The notes: generated from the sequence alone by a model not told the origin. Shown: positions 17,157-25,911, counted from the stretch's first letter. The stretch is 39,920 nt of DNA from Eubacteriaceae bacterium (GCA_902362875.1 CABIYF010000027.1:1-39920), one strand, 5' to 3'. A program made the numbers and translations.

Positions 17157-18722
17157 ATGTCAGATATGTTTTGTTTCCAATGTCAGCAGACAGCTGGCAA
17201 TAAAGGTTGTGTAGTAACAGGTGTTTGTGGAAAACAGCCAGAGACGGCGTTATTGCAGGATGAGCTGGTGTATGAGTTAATACGTTTATCAAAGGCAGTT
17301 ATGAATACTCATCGGACGAAAGAAGCAGACCGATTGGTAATGGATGGCTTGTTTACCACTCTTACGAATGTAAATTTTGATAATGGTGCGATCAGAAAGT
17401 TTATGGATCGGGTTCGAAAGGAGATAGAAAATCTTGGCGGGGCTGATAAACCGAATGTAAAGTTGTGGGAAGGGGATACAGATATTGTTTCGCTTCGATC
17501 TACGCTTCTGTTTGGTTTGAAGGGAATGGCGGCGTATGCACACCATAGTTTGAATCTTGGATATGAGGATGATGAAGTTACATCATGGTTTTTTAAGGGA
17601 TTATGTGAAATTGATGAGGAACATACAGCACAAGAATGGCTGAATCTGATCATGGAATTTGGACAGATTAATTTAAAATGTATGGAGCTTTTAGACAGAG
17701 CGAATACAGATACTTTCGGAACTCCAGTACCGACTAAGGTTAATACAGATATTAAAAAGGGGCCATTTATTGTTGTATCGGGACATGACCTTGAGGATCT
17801 TCATCAGTTATTGGAACAGACAAAAGACAAGGGAATCAATATTTATACACATGGAGAAATGCTGCCAGCACACGGATATCCAGGGTTGAAAAAATATAAG
17901 CATCTCGTTGGAAACTTTGGAACGGCATGGCAGAGCCAACAACAGGAATTTGAAAATATTCCGGCTCCAGTTTTATTTACGACAAACTGTATTATGCCAC
18001 CGAGGGAAAGCTATAGAGATTGTGTGTATACAACATCTGTTGTTGGGTATGATGGATTAAAATATATTGAAAGAAGAGAAGATGGAACAAAAGATTTTAG
18101 TCCATTGATCGAGCAGGCGTTAAAACATGGTGGATATGAGCATGATCATAGTATGAGTGGAATTAATGGCGGACATATTCTGACAACGGGATTTGCCCAT
18201 GGAACAGTTCTTGCAAATGCAGAAAAGATTGTGACAGCGATCAAAAAAGGAGCGGTTAAACATATTTTTCTTGTTGGTGGCTGTGATGGCGCGCATCCGG
18301 GGCGGAATTATTATACGGAGTTTGTAAAACAGACTCCAATGGATTCGCTGGTATTAACCCTTGCTTGTGGGAAGTATCGGTTTAATGATATTGATCTTGG
18401 GGAAATTGATGGACTTCCGAGAATTCTGGATATGGGACAGTGTAATGATGCTTATAGTGCCATCAAAGTGGCCGCAGCACTTGCAGATGTTTTTGAATGT
18501 GATATCAATGATCTGCCATTAACTTTGGTACTTTCATGGTACGAACAGAAAGCGGTATGTATTTTATTGACATTATTATCCTTAGGAATTAAAAAAATGT
18601 ATTTAGGTCCGACATTGCCAGCATTTTTATCAGAAGGTGTGGTTAAGATTCTTGTAGATCAATATGATTTACGGCCAATCACAGCACCAGAACAGGATAT
18701 GGATGCGATTTTGGGGCGTTAG
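17157..18722 (+). CDS. hcp: Hydroxylamine reductase / hybrid-cluster protein
   Basis: Hybrid-cluster protein, linked to NO and hydroxylamine detoxification and protein S-nitrosation. The N-terminal 4Fe-4S motif C-x2-C-x8-C-x5-C (MFCFQCQQTAGNKGC, then VVTGVC) is the anaerobe type. Hybrid-cluster ligands are recognisable in HGEMLPAHGYP, TTNCIMPP, GGCDGAH, ACGKYR, GQCNDAYS and WYEQKAV. The length of 521 aa is normal. RBS AAAGGAGA precedes the ATG. Stand-alone: no hcr reductase partner is adjacent. The upstream region has TTTGCACATCTTA at 17109-17121, which recurs before another gene in this window. Confidence 0.96.
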   Translation: MSDMFCFQCQQTAGNKGCVVTGVCGKQPETALLQDELVYELIRLSKAVMNTHRTKEADRLVMDGLFTTLTNVNFDNGAIRKFMDRVRKEIENLGGADKPNVKLWEGDTDIVSLRSTLLFGLKGMAAYAHHSLNLGYEDDEVTSWFFKGLCEIDEEHTAQEWLNLIMEFGQINLKCMELLDRANTDTFGTPVPTKVNTDIKKGPFIVVSGHDLEDLHQLLEQTKDKGINIYTHGEMLPAHGYPGLKKYKHLVGNFGTAWQSQQQEFENIPAPVLFTTNCIMPPRESYRDCVYTTSVVGYDGLKYIERREDGTKDFSPLIEQALKHGGYEHDHSMSGINGGHILTTGFAHGTVLANAEKIVTAIKKGAVKHIFLVGGCDGAHPGRNYYTEFVKQTPMDSLVLTLACGKYRFNDIDLGEIDGLPRILDMGQCNDAYSAIKVAAALADVFECDINDLPLTLVLSWYEQKAVCILLTLLSLGIKKMYLGPTLPAFLSEGVVKILVDQYDLRPITAPEQDMDAILGR

Positions 18723-18734
18723 AATGTCTCTGTT

Positions 18735-18846
18735 GGCACAGAATTATCTGTGATCCACGTCGCGAGACAGTAGGGTTCACGGTGGACCATTGACCTGTAG
18801 GTACCCAATCCACGTATATCAGAGTGGCCAATAACGGGAACTGATA
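18735..18846. other. GC-richer, potentially structured island after hcp
   Basis: Between hcp and the terminator at 19027. It holds a hairpin CACAGA-ATTA-TCTGTG (18737-18752), a TATCAG/CTGATA stem (18817-18822 with 18841-18846), and two copies of ATCCACGT (18753-18760 and 18808-18815), either of which can pair with ACGGTGGA at 18779-18786. A 45-codon open stretch also runs through it on the - strand, ending at 18719. I do not recognise a known RNA family. It could be an hcp 3' UTR structure, a small RNA or a repeat element. Confidence 0.4.
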
Positions 18847-19018
18847 CATCGGAACCTTTTCTGGATGTCTTCAGAAACAATAAAATAAAAGTTTGTTGTG
18901 ATTTCTGCAATTTTTCCCAGATCAATCAGATAATCATCTTCTTGTTTTTCGTGATCATATTCCTTTGTCACAATGTATACAGTATCTCCAACTGCTATTT
19001 CTCTGAAAGAAATTGTAG
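18819..19018 (-). pseudogene. Unidentified gene remnant (no start codon)
   Basis: A - strand frame with no usual ATG reads SFREIAVGDTVYIVTKEYDH, then EKQEDDYLIDLGKIAEITTN and FYFIVSEDIQKRF, before ending at TGA 18819-18821. The composition looks like real protein (regular hydrophobic spacing, balanced charges). The frame stays open upstream through the terminator hairpin, but that part is probably chance. I do not recognise the family. It may be the tail of a deleted gene. Confidence 0.35.
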
Positions 19019-19026
19019 AAGATAAG

Positions 19027-19075
19027 AACAGCCCAGAATCGTTAGGTATAAAAAGACGATTCTGGGCTGTTTTAA
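19027..19075. terminator. Strong bidirectional terminator hairpin
   Basis: AACAGCCCAGAATCG (19027-19041) and its perfect complement CGATTCTGGGCTGTT (19057-19071), a 15-bp stem with a 15-base loop. It lies just beyond the stop of the - strand secreted-protein gene and also faces hcp. Confidence 0.85.
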
Positions 19076-19084
19076 AATTTGTGT

Positions 19085-19813
19085 CTAGAATATAAATCCA
19101 GGATCTTCAGAAGTATCCATTTCACCAAAAGTAACTTTTTCCGTTAATTTATTCTTTTTATTTTCCATTGTAATAAAAGCACGGCAATTTGTTGGGATTG
19201 TAACGGAAGAACCTTTTACTCTTTTCATTTTAGTAGCTCCTGGCTTGTAAGTATAAATAGATTTTACTCTCCAGTTCTTATTAGGAGTGATCTTGATTTT
19301 ACGTCCCATAAAGGAAGTCCCAGATCCGTATTTATTCTTAAAATCAGAAGTACAGTCTCTTCCATCCACTATGATCTTCTTAAAAGGATTTGAGTATTTT
19401 ATAACTTTGACTGTTGTTTTTACAGAATAAGTTTTACCTCTATATTTAAATTTTGCAGTGATTTTTGTTGATCCTGTTTTTTTAAGTTTTACACCGATTC
19501 CTACCTGATTGTTATCCGCAATAAGATAATAATCTTTTTTAAAAGTTTTTGTAGAAATAACCTTTTTATTTGAAGATTTAACCTTTATACCATTATGCAG
19601 GATGGATTCTGAATTAGAGCGATTTGTTCCCTTGATATAGATCACATTTGTGGAAAAACCATTCCCATCATTATTTTTTTTGTCATAACTTAATGTTGTC
19701 TTTTTAGGTAGAGAAAATTTTGCTTTCGCATTTACACTATAAGCAGAACACATGCCTACTGTTAATACAGATGCCAGAAAAATAGAGGCACCTTTTAAAA
19801 AACTTTTCTTCAT
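19085..19813 (-). CDS. Secreted protein with Ig-like/beta-sandwich character
   Basis: A 242-aa protein with a clear Sec signal peptide (MKKSFLKGASIFLASVLTVG, cleavage probably near VNAKA) and a mature part rich in Lys, Thr, Ser and Asn. The segment TGSTKITAKFKYRGKTYSVK resembles the end of a bacterial Ig-like (Big) domain, followed by a second beta-rich region. No sortase signal or membrane anchor is present, so it is likely released. Function unknown. It is divergent from nth and single-gene, closed by the hairpin at 19027-19071. Confidence 0.7.
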   Translation of the reverse strand: MKKSFLKGASIFLASVLTVGMCSAYSVNAKAKFSLPKKTTLSYDKKNNDGNGFSTNVIYIKGTNRSNSESILHNGIKVKSSNKKVISTKTFKKDYYLIADNNQVGIGVKLKKTGSTKITAKFKYRGKTYSVKTTVKVIKYSNPFKKIIVDGRDCTSDFKNKYGSGTSFMGRKIKITPNKNWRVKSIYTYKPGATKMKRVKGSSVTIPTNCRAFITMENKKNKLTEKVTFGEMDTSEDPGFIF

Positions 19814-19923
19814 AAAATTCTCCTTTCGATGAACAAAAAATTACAAAATCATCATAGCATAGAAATATGCAAAAATACAAGGTATAATAAAGATAAAATA
19901 ACCTTCAAGGAGGATACTGTTAC

Positions 19924-20556
19924 ATGAATAAAAAAGAACTGGCACTAGAAGTCATTGAGCGTCTGAAGAATGAATATCCAGATGCAGACTGCACACTGGA
20001 ATATGATCAGGCGTGGAAATTATTAGTTAGTGTAAGACTGGCGGCTCAGTGTACGGATGCACGGGTGAATGTCGTGGTAAAAGGATTATTTGAAAAATAT
20101 CCAACAGTAGAAGCACTGGCAGCAGCAGACGTTGCAGATATTGAAGAAATCGTACGGCCCTGTGGTCTTGGAAAGAGCAAGGCAAGAGATATTAGCAAAT
20201 GTATGAAAGTTTTAAGAGATGAATATAACGGTAAGATCCCAACCGATTTTAAATCGATCCTAAGTCTTCCTGGGGTCGGAAGAAAAAGTGCCAACCTGAT
20301 CATGGGAGATGTCTTTGGCAAACCTGCGATCGTTACGGATACACATTGCATCCGTTTGGTTAACCGAATTGGATTGGTTGATGGGATAAAAGACCCTAAA
20401 AAAGTTGAGATGGCATTATGGGAGATCGTTCCACCAGAAGAAGGAAGTGATTTCTGTCACAGACTTGTATGGCATGGAAGAGATGTCTGTACGGCAAGAA
20501 CGAAACCACATTGCGAAAGATGTTGTTTGAATGATATCTGCCATCAGATCATCTAG
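19924..20556 (+). CDS. nth: Endonuclease III
   Basis: DNA glycosylase/AP lyase for oxidised pyrimidines. The helix-hairpin-helix LPGVGRKSANLI holds the catalytic Lys near residue 120, and VTDTHCIRLVNR holds the catalytic Asp near 138. The C-terminal 4Fe-4S motif is C-x7-C-x2-C-x5-C, one residue longer in the first loop than the common C-x6-C. The length of 210 aa is typical. RBS AAGGAGG precedes the ATG at 19924. Monocistronic, with its own terminator. Confidence 0.96.
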   Translation: MNKKELALEVIERLKNEYPDADCTLEYDQAWKLLVSVRLAAQCTDARVNVVVKGLFEKYPTVEALAAADVADIEEIVRPCGLGKSKARDISKCMKVLRDEYNGKIPTDFKSILSLPGVGRKSANLIMGDVFGKPAIVTDTHCIRLVNRIGLVDGIKDPKKVEMALWEIVPPEEGSDFCHRLVWHGRDVCTARTKPHCERCCLNDICHQII

Positions 20557-20591
20557 AAGATTATTTAGCATTTGTAATAGAAGAGTATAGT

Positions 20592-20636
20592 AAAAAACCG
20601 TAATCACTAAGAGATTTGTAGTGATTACGGTTTTTT
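20592..20636. terminator. Bidirectional terminator between nth and the YczE-like gene
   Basis: AAAAAACCGTAATCACT (20592-20608) pairs perfectly with AGTGATTACGGTTTTTT (20620-20636). The A and T runs on both sides let it serve nth (+) and the - strand membrane protein. Confidence 0.93.
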
Positions 20637-20670
20637 AATGCATATTATTGTATATTGTTAAAGTTAAAAA

Positions 20671-21354
20671 TTATGCCTGAAATCCTAAGTAAGCATTGAT
20701 TCTTTTGTGGAACAGTGAAGAAAATACATTTGTAATATTTCCGCTTAAGAAAGCAGCGATCACAGTTCCGATTCCAACAGATGGTAATTCTGGAAGTAAA
20801 ACAAAAGAAGCGACAGCAGAACATACTGTAAATAAAACTTCCAGACAAACTCTGACGGCACCAAAGCTTACGTCCTTCTTCTCAGCGATACTCTTAACAA
20901 GACCTTCCATTGGCATAACAGCGAATCCAGAACTGATTGTGAATCCAACACCTGTAGATAAAACTGCACATGCAACAACAGATAATACAATCTTTGCTGC
21001 AAGACCATGAGGCTCGATAAAGAATAAACCATAAGAAGTAAATTCAATAAATAAAGAATAAACAAAAGTCAGACCAAGCTGAATAAACTGCATTTTCCCA
21101 AATTCACGAAGAACTAACGCTTCACAGATCAAAAATGTTGAGTTGATCAGGAAATTAAATAAAGCATAGCTGTGAACTGGTGAAAGATAGCTTAAAGTTA
21201 AAGCCATTGTACAGCTTGGGGCAACTCCAAGAGCTGCTTTTAAAAATAAATTAGAACCAACGGACATGATCAGTAGTCCTAAAATATAAAACAATAATCT
21301 ATGGTAGAAAAAAGTTTTTTCGTTTTTCATATTCTTATCTATCCTTTCAGTCAA
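20671..21354 (-). CDS. YczE/YitT-type integral membrane protein
   Basis: A 227-aa protein with five or six membrane helices. The pattern GLLIMSVGSNLFLKAALGVA near residues 17-36 and the later GVGFTISSGFAVMPMEGLVK are typical of the YczE/YyaS/YitT membrane family, whose transport roles are poorly defined. It ends in a short basic-aromatic tail. It is divergent from a LysR regulator, with a LysR-like dyad at -64 of its promoter, so it is very likely the regulator's target. Confidence 0.82.
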   Translation of the reverse strand: MTERIDKNMKNEKTFFYHRLLFYILGLLIMSVGSNLFLKAALGVAPSCTMALTLSYLSPVHSYALFNFLINSTFLICEALVLREFGKMQFIQLGLTFVYSLFIEFTSYGLFFIEPHGLAAKIVLSVVACAVLSTGVGFTISSGFAVMPMEGLVKSIAEKKDVSFGAVRVCLEVLFTVCSAVASFVLLPELPSVGIGTVIAAFLSGNITNVFSSLFHKRINAYLGFQA

Positions 21355-21395
21355 AATTCTATATTTTCATCATTGTATTTCTCTTTTGTGTTCTT

Positions 21396-21425
21396 ATTAT
21401 ATAGAGGTAGAAGTAAGTATTGCAA
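21396..21425 (-). promoter_or_regulatory. Promoter of the YczE-like gene
   Basis: On the - strand, -35 TTGCAA (21420-21425), an 18-base spacer, and a perfect -10 TATAAT (21396-21401), placing transcription start near 21389, about 35 bases before the gene. Confidence 0.7.
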
Positions 21426-21441
21426 TTCCAGTTAAGACTTG

Positions 21442-21464
21442 ATATATTCCACATAGGAATATAT
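21442..21464. promoter_or_regulatory. LysR-type operator dyad
   Basis: ATATATTCC (21442-21450), spacer ACATA, GGAATATAT (21456-21464): a perfect 9-bp dyad. Its centre lies near -64 of the predicted YczE promoter, the usual place of a LysR recognition site, and upstream of the divergent lysR gene. Confidence 0.65.
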
Positions 21465-21559
21465 TTAAAAAATCGCATGTAAAAACGATAGAGCATGATG
21501 AAAAATAAAAATAAAAAGTGTAAAATGAGATATATGAAAATATAAAGAGGATTATCAAA

Positions 21560-22423
21560 ATGGAAATACAACAGCTATATTATTACATGGAATTATGTAA
21601 ACAAAAGAATTTCACAGAGGCTGGATATGCTTGTAATATGACACAGGGTGCATTATCAAAGCAGATCAGAAAGCTGGAAAATGAATTAGGAACAACATTG
21701 ATCCGCAGGAATACCCGGAGATTTGAGTTATCCAAAGAAGGGGAAATCTTTTTGTCTTATGCCAAAGAGATGACATCAACCTATGAAGAAATGCTAAAAA
21801 ACATACAAAAAAATAAAGAGATCAAAATCGGATGTATGCCAGTACTTGCACCATATCATTTTGCAAGAATGGTAGCAGATTTCAAAAAACAATATCCGGA
21901 TATAAAAATGGTGATAGACGAAAGGATTGCAAGTGAGATTCAGGAAAATTCAGATAGTTATGACTTTTTGATCTTAAGAGAAAATACAATGGAAGATGAG
22001 AAAAAATATCGATTTGCGCCATTATATGATGACCGGCTATGTGCAGTTATTCATAAGAAACATCCATTATATGGAAGGAAAAAAATCCAGCTAAAAGAAC
22101 TTTGTAATGATAATTTTATTTTCCCAGAAAAGGGAAGCGGAAGTTACGAAGTATTTTCTAAGGCTTGTGAAAAAGCAGGATTTAAGCCAAATATAATTTT
22201 TGAATTTCCACAGGCGAATACGATCATGAGTTTTGTAAGTGAAGGAGTTGGGATCACGATCACATTTCCAACAGTATATAACGAAGCAAAATGTGATGGG
22301 ATAAAAATGATACCGTTAGAAGAAGAATTTCACTCAATGATTTCGTTATTTTATAAGAAAAATAAGCCTTTAGATTATGCACAGAAGCAGTTTCTAAATT
22401 ATATGAGGGAACATTTAAGTTAG
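21560..22423 (+). CDS. LysR-family transcriptional regulator
   Basis: A 287-aa regulator. The N-terminal winged helix-turn-helix (residues 1-60) has the family signature NFTEAGYACNMTQGALSKQI, then RKLENELG. The effector domain with two periplasmic-binding-like lobes covers residues 88-285. The ligand cannot be read from the sequence. It is divergent from the YczE-like gene across 205 bases holding an operator dyad; the SulP gene follows 17 bases downstream in the same direction. It may therefore control both membrane proteins. Confidence 0.92.
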   Translation: MEIQQLYYYMELCKQKNFTEAGYACNMTQGALSKQIRKLENELGTTLIRRNTRRFELSKEGEIFLSYAKEMTSTYEEMLKNIQKNKEIKIGCMPVLAPYHFARMVADFKKQYPDIKMVIDERIASEIQENSDSYDFLILRENTMEDEKKYRFAPLYDDRLCAVIHKKHPLYGRKKIQLKELCNDNFIFPEKGSGSYEVFSKACEKAGFKPNIIFEFPQANTIMSFVSEGVGITITFPTVYNEAKCDGIKMIPLEEEFHSMISLFYKKNKPLDYAQKQFLNYMREHLS

Positions 22424-22440
22424 AAAGAAGGAATGGAAGA

Positions 22441-24570
22441 ATGACATTAGGACATACAATGAAGAATTACAAAAAAGAAAACCTGATGCATGATGTGATC
22501 ACGGGAATTATCATTATGGCAGTATCTATACCGATTTCTATGGGATATTCACAGATTGCAGGGCTTCCAGCGGTTTATGGATTATATGGATCTGTCTTTC
22601 CAATTATTTTATTTGCGTTATTTTCTACATCACCTCAATTTATCTTTGGGGTAGATGCAGCACCAGCAGCTCTGGTTGGATCGGCACTTTTAGGAATGAA
22701 TATCCAAAGTGGTTCCAAGGAAGCATTGGCGGTTGTGCCAGTTATCACATTTTTTGTGGCAATATGGCTGATCGCATTTTATCTGATGCATGCAGGAAAA
22801 CTTGTAAATTATATTTCGGCACCAGTGATGGGCGGATTCATTACGGGAATCTGTTCTACGATCATTTTGATGCAGGTTCCAAAACTTATGGGTGGAACTG
22901 CAGGAACAGGGGAGTTATTAGAACTTCTGGAACATATTGAAAAAACGGCAGAACAGATCAATCTTCCGTCATTGATCTTAGGAATTTTTTCGCTTGTCAT
23001 CTTACTGGCAGCAAAGAAAATAATGCCGAAATTTCCAATGGCAGTTGTGATGATGGCAGCAGGGGCTGTTTTAACACAGATCTTGCCGATGAAAGAATGG
23101 GAAATCAAGACATTAGATGCAGTATCACCAGGACTTCCACGATGGAGTTTTCCCGATCTTACGTTAGTTCCGATGGACGAAGTAGTGACGATCAGTTTGT
23201 CAGTAGCAGTTGTTATCATGGCAGAAACACTTCTTGCAGAGAATAATTTTGCACAGAAAAATGGATACCGCATCAACGACAATCAGGAATTATTTGCATT
23301 TGCAGCAGGAAATCTTGTGGCAGCGTTAACTGGATGCTGTCCGATCAATGGATCTGTTTCAAGAACGGCAATGGGAGAACAGTATCAGGGAAAAACACAG
23401 CTGATGAGTATTGTGGCGGGATTATCCATGATCATTTTATTACTTTGTGGAACAGGATTTATTGGATATCTTCCAATACCAGTGTTGACAGCCATCGTAA
23501 TTTCAGCACTTCTTGGAGCAACAGAATTTGAACTGGCAGTGAAACTTTGGAAAGTCAGCCGTACAGAATGCTTTATTTTCTGGGGAGCGTTTATTGGTGT
23601 TTTATTACTGGGAACGATCAACGGCGTACTGATCGGAATTATCTTATCATTTGCGGAAATGGTTATTCGATCATCAAAACCAGCAAGCTGTTTTCTGGGA
23701 ATCCAGCCAGGACATAAACATTTTCGCGATATAGCAGAAAGCAGCCAGATTCATGAGATTGAGGGCATCGTGATCTATCGTTTCAGCAGTAATCTATTTT
23801 TTGCAAATGCAGGAGTGCTGCAACAGGATATTGAGCAGGAGCTTGAACGCAGAGGAAATATTAAAGCAGTGATTCTTGATGCAAGTGGAATCGGAAGTAT
23901 AGATATCACGGCAGCAGACCGTCTTGAAATCCTTTATAAATCATTAAAAGAACAGGGAATTAAATTTTATATCACAGAGCATATTGCTGGATTAAATGAG
24001 CAGATGAGAAAGCTTGGAATCGGTTATTTGATCGAGGAAGGATGTGTCAGAAGAACAATCCACATTGCCTTAAAAGATATGGGAATCAAACGTCCGTATC
24101 CATTAGAAGGCGGGGTGGATAATGAAGAACGAAGCGCATCCAGAAAACGTGTAGACAATCGGATGCAGGAATTTGTCTGGGCATTTGGCTCTGATACGGA
24201 AGAGCAGATTGAGAAACAGATTGTTCACCAGATCGAGCAGTTAAAACAAAATGGAGATGTAGAAAAGCTGTTGCACGGAAGCTGGTCACATATGGAAGCT
24301 TTTGACGAAGATGAATGGTTAGAACATCTGGAAGAACATTTAAAAGAAATCGTAAATATATCAGGAAAAGATGAGAGAACTCTGGCAGCACGTTTTGAGG
24401 AGCATCGAAGAGAAATTCATGAACGCATTATGAAAGAACAGCCAGAACTTGCACAGAGATTTAAAGAGAGAAGACATCGTCTGGACGAACATCTCAAAGA
24501 ACGCAGACCGGAGGTTTATGATCTTGTTGTCAGCTTCCGGGAGATGGAGAAGAAAAAAGATTTGGAATAA
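22441..24570 (+). CDS. SulP-family anion transporter with STAS domain and charged C-terminal tail
   Basis: A 709-aa protein. The SLC26/SulP membrane domain covers about residues 1-410, with the family motif IPISMGYSQIAGLPAVYGLY near 30-49. The STAS domain (about 430-550) has ILDASGIGSIDITAAD, with the conserved Ser at 482. Typical bacterial members end soon after the STAS domain. Here about 150 further residues (560-709) are highly charged and helical (for example RFEEHRREIHERIMKEQPEL). Transport of sulfate, bicarbonate or another anion is possible. It follows lysR by 17 bases and faces spmB with a 34-base gap lacking a clear terminator. Confidence 0.9.
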   Translation: MTLGHTMKNYKKENLMHDVITGIIIMAVSIPISMGYSQIAGLPAVYGLYGSVFPIILFALFSTSPQFIFGVDAAPAALVGSALLGMNIQSGSKEALAVVPVITFFVAIWLIAFYLMHAGKLVNYISAPVMGGFITGICSTIILMQVPKLMGGTAGTGELLELLEHIEKTAEQINLPSLILGIFSLVILLAAKKIMPKFPMAVVMMAAGAVLTQILPMKEWEIKTLDAVSPGLPRWSFPDLTLVPMDEVVTISLSVAVVIMAETLLAENNFAQKNGYRINDNQELFAFAAGNLVAALTGCCPINGSVSRTAMGEQYQGKTQLMSIVAGLSMIILLLCGTGFIGYLPIPVLTAIVISALLGATEFELAVKLWKVSRTECFIFWGAFIGVLLLGTINGVLIGIILSFAEMVIRSSKPASCFLGIQPGHKHFRDIAESSQIHEIEGIVIYRFSSNLFFANAGVLQQDIEQELERRGNIKAVILDASGIGSIDITAADRLEILYKSLKEQGIKFYITEHIAGLNEQMRKLGIGYLIEEGCVRRTIHIALKDMGIKRPYPLEGGVDNEERSASRKRVDNRMQEFVWAFGSDTEEQIEKQIVHQIEQLKQNGDVEKLLHGSWSHMEAFDEDEWLEHLEEHLKEIVNISGKDERTLAARFEEHRREIHERIMKEQPELAQRFKERRHRLDEHLKERRPEVYDLVVSFREMEKKKDLE

Positions 24571-24604
24571 GAGGAGTTCCTTTGGGGACAAAGATTGATC
24601 GAGG

Positions 24605-25120
24605 TTATAAATAGCACAGCATAATAGAAATAAATGTTCCTGTAAATACAGCAAGTAATGCTCCGGTTAGTGTATAGCGGATTTTCTTGATTCCAACTAC
24701 AGAATAATATACAGATAATGTGTAAAAACAGGTTTCTGTTGAGCTGAGAATCACAGAAGACATAAATCCAGCCAGTGAATCAGGACCAGAAGTTTTATAA
24801 ATATCGAGTAAAAATCCAGTCGCAGCAGAGGAAGAAAAAAGCTTGGCGAAGATCACAGGAAGGACTTCGTTTGGAATTTTGAGCAGATTTCCAACAGGAG
24901 TTAAAAGACGGACGATGAGATCCAAGGCACCAGAAGAACGAAAGATCTGAATCGCAAAAAATAAAGCGATCAGAGTCGGGGCAATTTCAAGTACGATCTT
25001 AAAGCCATCCATGACCCCTTCAAGAAATGGTGTGTAAATATCTTTCCGCTTCAAAGTTCCGTATAAAACAAGCATAAATATAAATAGTGGAATTACGAGG
25101 TTTGCAAGAAATGTGATCAT
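24605..25120 (-). CDS. spmB: Spore maturation protein B
   Basis: A 171-aa membrane protein of the SpmB/nucleoside-recognition (Gate) family, with four or five hydrophobic helices, PTLIALFFAIQIFRSSGALD near residues 48-67 and SVILSSTETCFYTLSVYYS near 120-138. With SpmA it contributes to dehydration of the spore core and heat resistance. It overlaps spmA by 4 bases. The presence of spmAB says this lineage forms spores. No dacF is adjacent, unlike in Bacillus. Confidence 0.93.
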   Translation of the reverse strand: MITFLANLVIPLFIFMLVLYGTLKRKDIYTPFLEGVMDGFKIVLEIAPTLIALFFAIQIFRSSGALDLIVRLLTPVGNLLKIPNEVLPVIFAKLFSSSAATGFLLDIYKTSGPDSLAGFMSSVILSSTETCFYTLSVYYSVVGIKKIRYTLTGALLAVFTGTFISIMLCYL

Positions 25121-25689
25121 TGTTTACGATCCTTCCATTTGATATAGATAATTGCCATGATCGTGGAACCTAAGGTTGCGATGAGTCCAGGAATCAGTAC
25201 TTTCGTTGGGTTTACAGAACCATACTGGCTGCGGTAGGCAATGATATTGATAGGAATCAGCTGCAGGGACGAGATATTCAAAATAAGAAAAGAACACATT
25301 TCATTGGTTGCGATATCTTTATGAGGATTATCCTTTTGCAGTTCTTCCATAGCTTTTAAACCAGAAGGAGTCGCAGCCCAGCCAAGCCCCAGCATATTTG
25401 CAACGATATTAGTACTGATGTATTCTTTTGCTTTTTCATTTTTTAAATTAGGGAAAAGAAACGAGAGAAAGGGAGATAACATTTGCTGAAGTTTTGTAGT
25501 GATTCTGAGAGACAAGGCAATGTTCATGAGCCCAGACCACAGACCAACAATTCCAAACATAAGAATGCAGAGTTCTACGGCTTCTTTGGAGGAAGAAAGA
25601 ATTGTGTCGGAAAGTACAGTGATCTTCCCATTAAAGCTTCCCACGATCAAACCAATTAAGATCATAAAACACCAGATAGAATTCATCAT
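25117..25689 (-). CDS. spmA: Spore maturation protein A
   Basis: A 190-aa membrane protein partner of SpmB. Gate-type motif VELCILMFGIVGLWSGLMNI near residues 37-56, then a loop with PFLSFLFPNL and AANMLGLGWAATPSGLKAM-like sequence (NIVANMLGLGWAATP) near 92-106. The length is typical. First gene of a two-gene operon transcribed away from tRNA-Gly. I see no strong sigma-A promoter in front; a sporulation sigma would be expected, but I cannot assign one by eye. Confidence 0.93.
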   Translation of the reverse strand: MMNSIWCFMILIGLIVGSFNGKITVLSDTILSSSKEAVELCILMFGIVGLWSGLMNIALSLRITTKLQQMLSPFLSFLFPNLKNEKAKEYISTNIVANMLGLGWAATPSGLKAMEELQKDNPHKDIATNEMCSFLILNISSLQLIPINIIAYRSQYGSVNPTKVLIPGLIATLGSTIMAIIYIKWKDRKQ

Positions 25690-25756
25690 AATAAATACTC
25701 CAAAAAGCCTTTATTATAACGTATTCAAAAAAAATTAAAAAAATTCAAAAAAACAC

Positions 25757-25785
25757 TTGCAATTTATAAAAAGTGATGGTATAGT
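25757..25785 (+). promoter_or_regulatory. Promoter of tRNA-Gly
   Basis: -35 TTGCAA (25757-25762), a 17-base spacer, and -10 TATAGT (25780-25785), ending 43 bases before the tRNA. Confidence 0.75.
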
Positions 25786-25828
25786 ATTACTTGTCGTTGA
25801 GGAAAACAAATAACAGCGAACAAGATAT

Positions 25829-25899
25829 GCGGGTGTAGTTCAATGGTAGAACTCCAGCCTTCCAAGCTGATCACGTGGGTTCGATTCCCATCACCCGCT
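25829..25899 (+). tRNA. tRNA-Gly (anticodon TCC)
   Basis: A 71-base cloverleaf. Acceptor GCGGGTG pairs with CACCCGC; D arm GTTC...GAAC; anticodon loop CTTCCAA (TCC at 25861-25863); T arm with GGGTTCGATTCCC; discriminator T. CCA is not encoded. One C-A mismatch sits at the base of the anticodon stem. Confidence 0.97.
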
Positions 25900-25911
25900 T
25901 GGTATTTACTT

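Noticed and set aside
19027..19084. Upstream extension of the 18819-19018 frame through the hairpin
   Set aside because: The 15-bp perfect hairpin is explained as a terminator; the open frame across it is probably chance.
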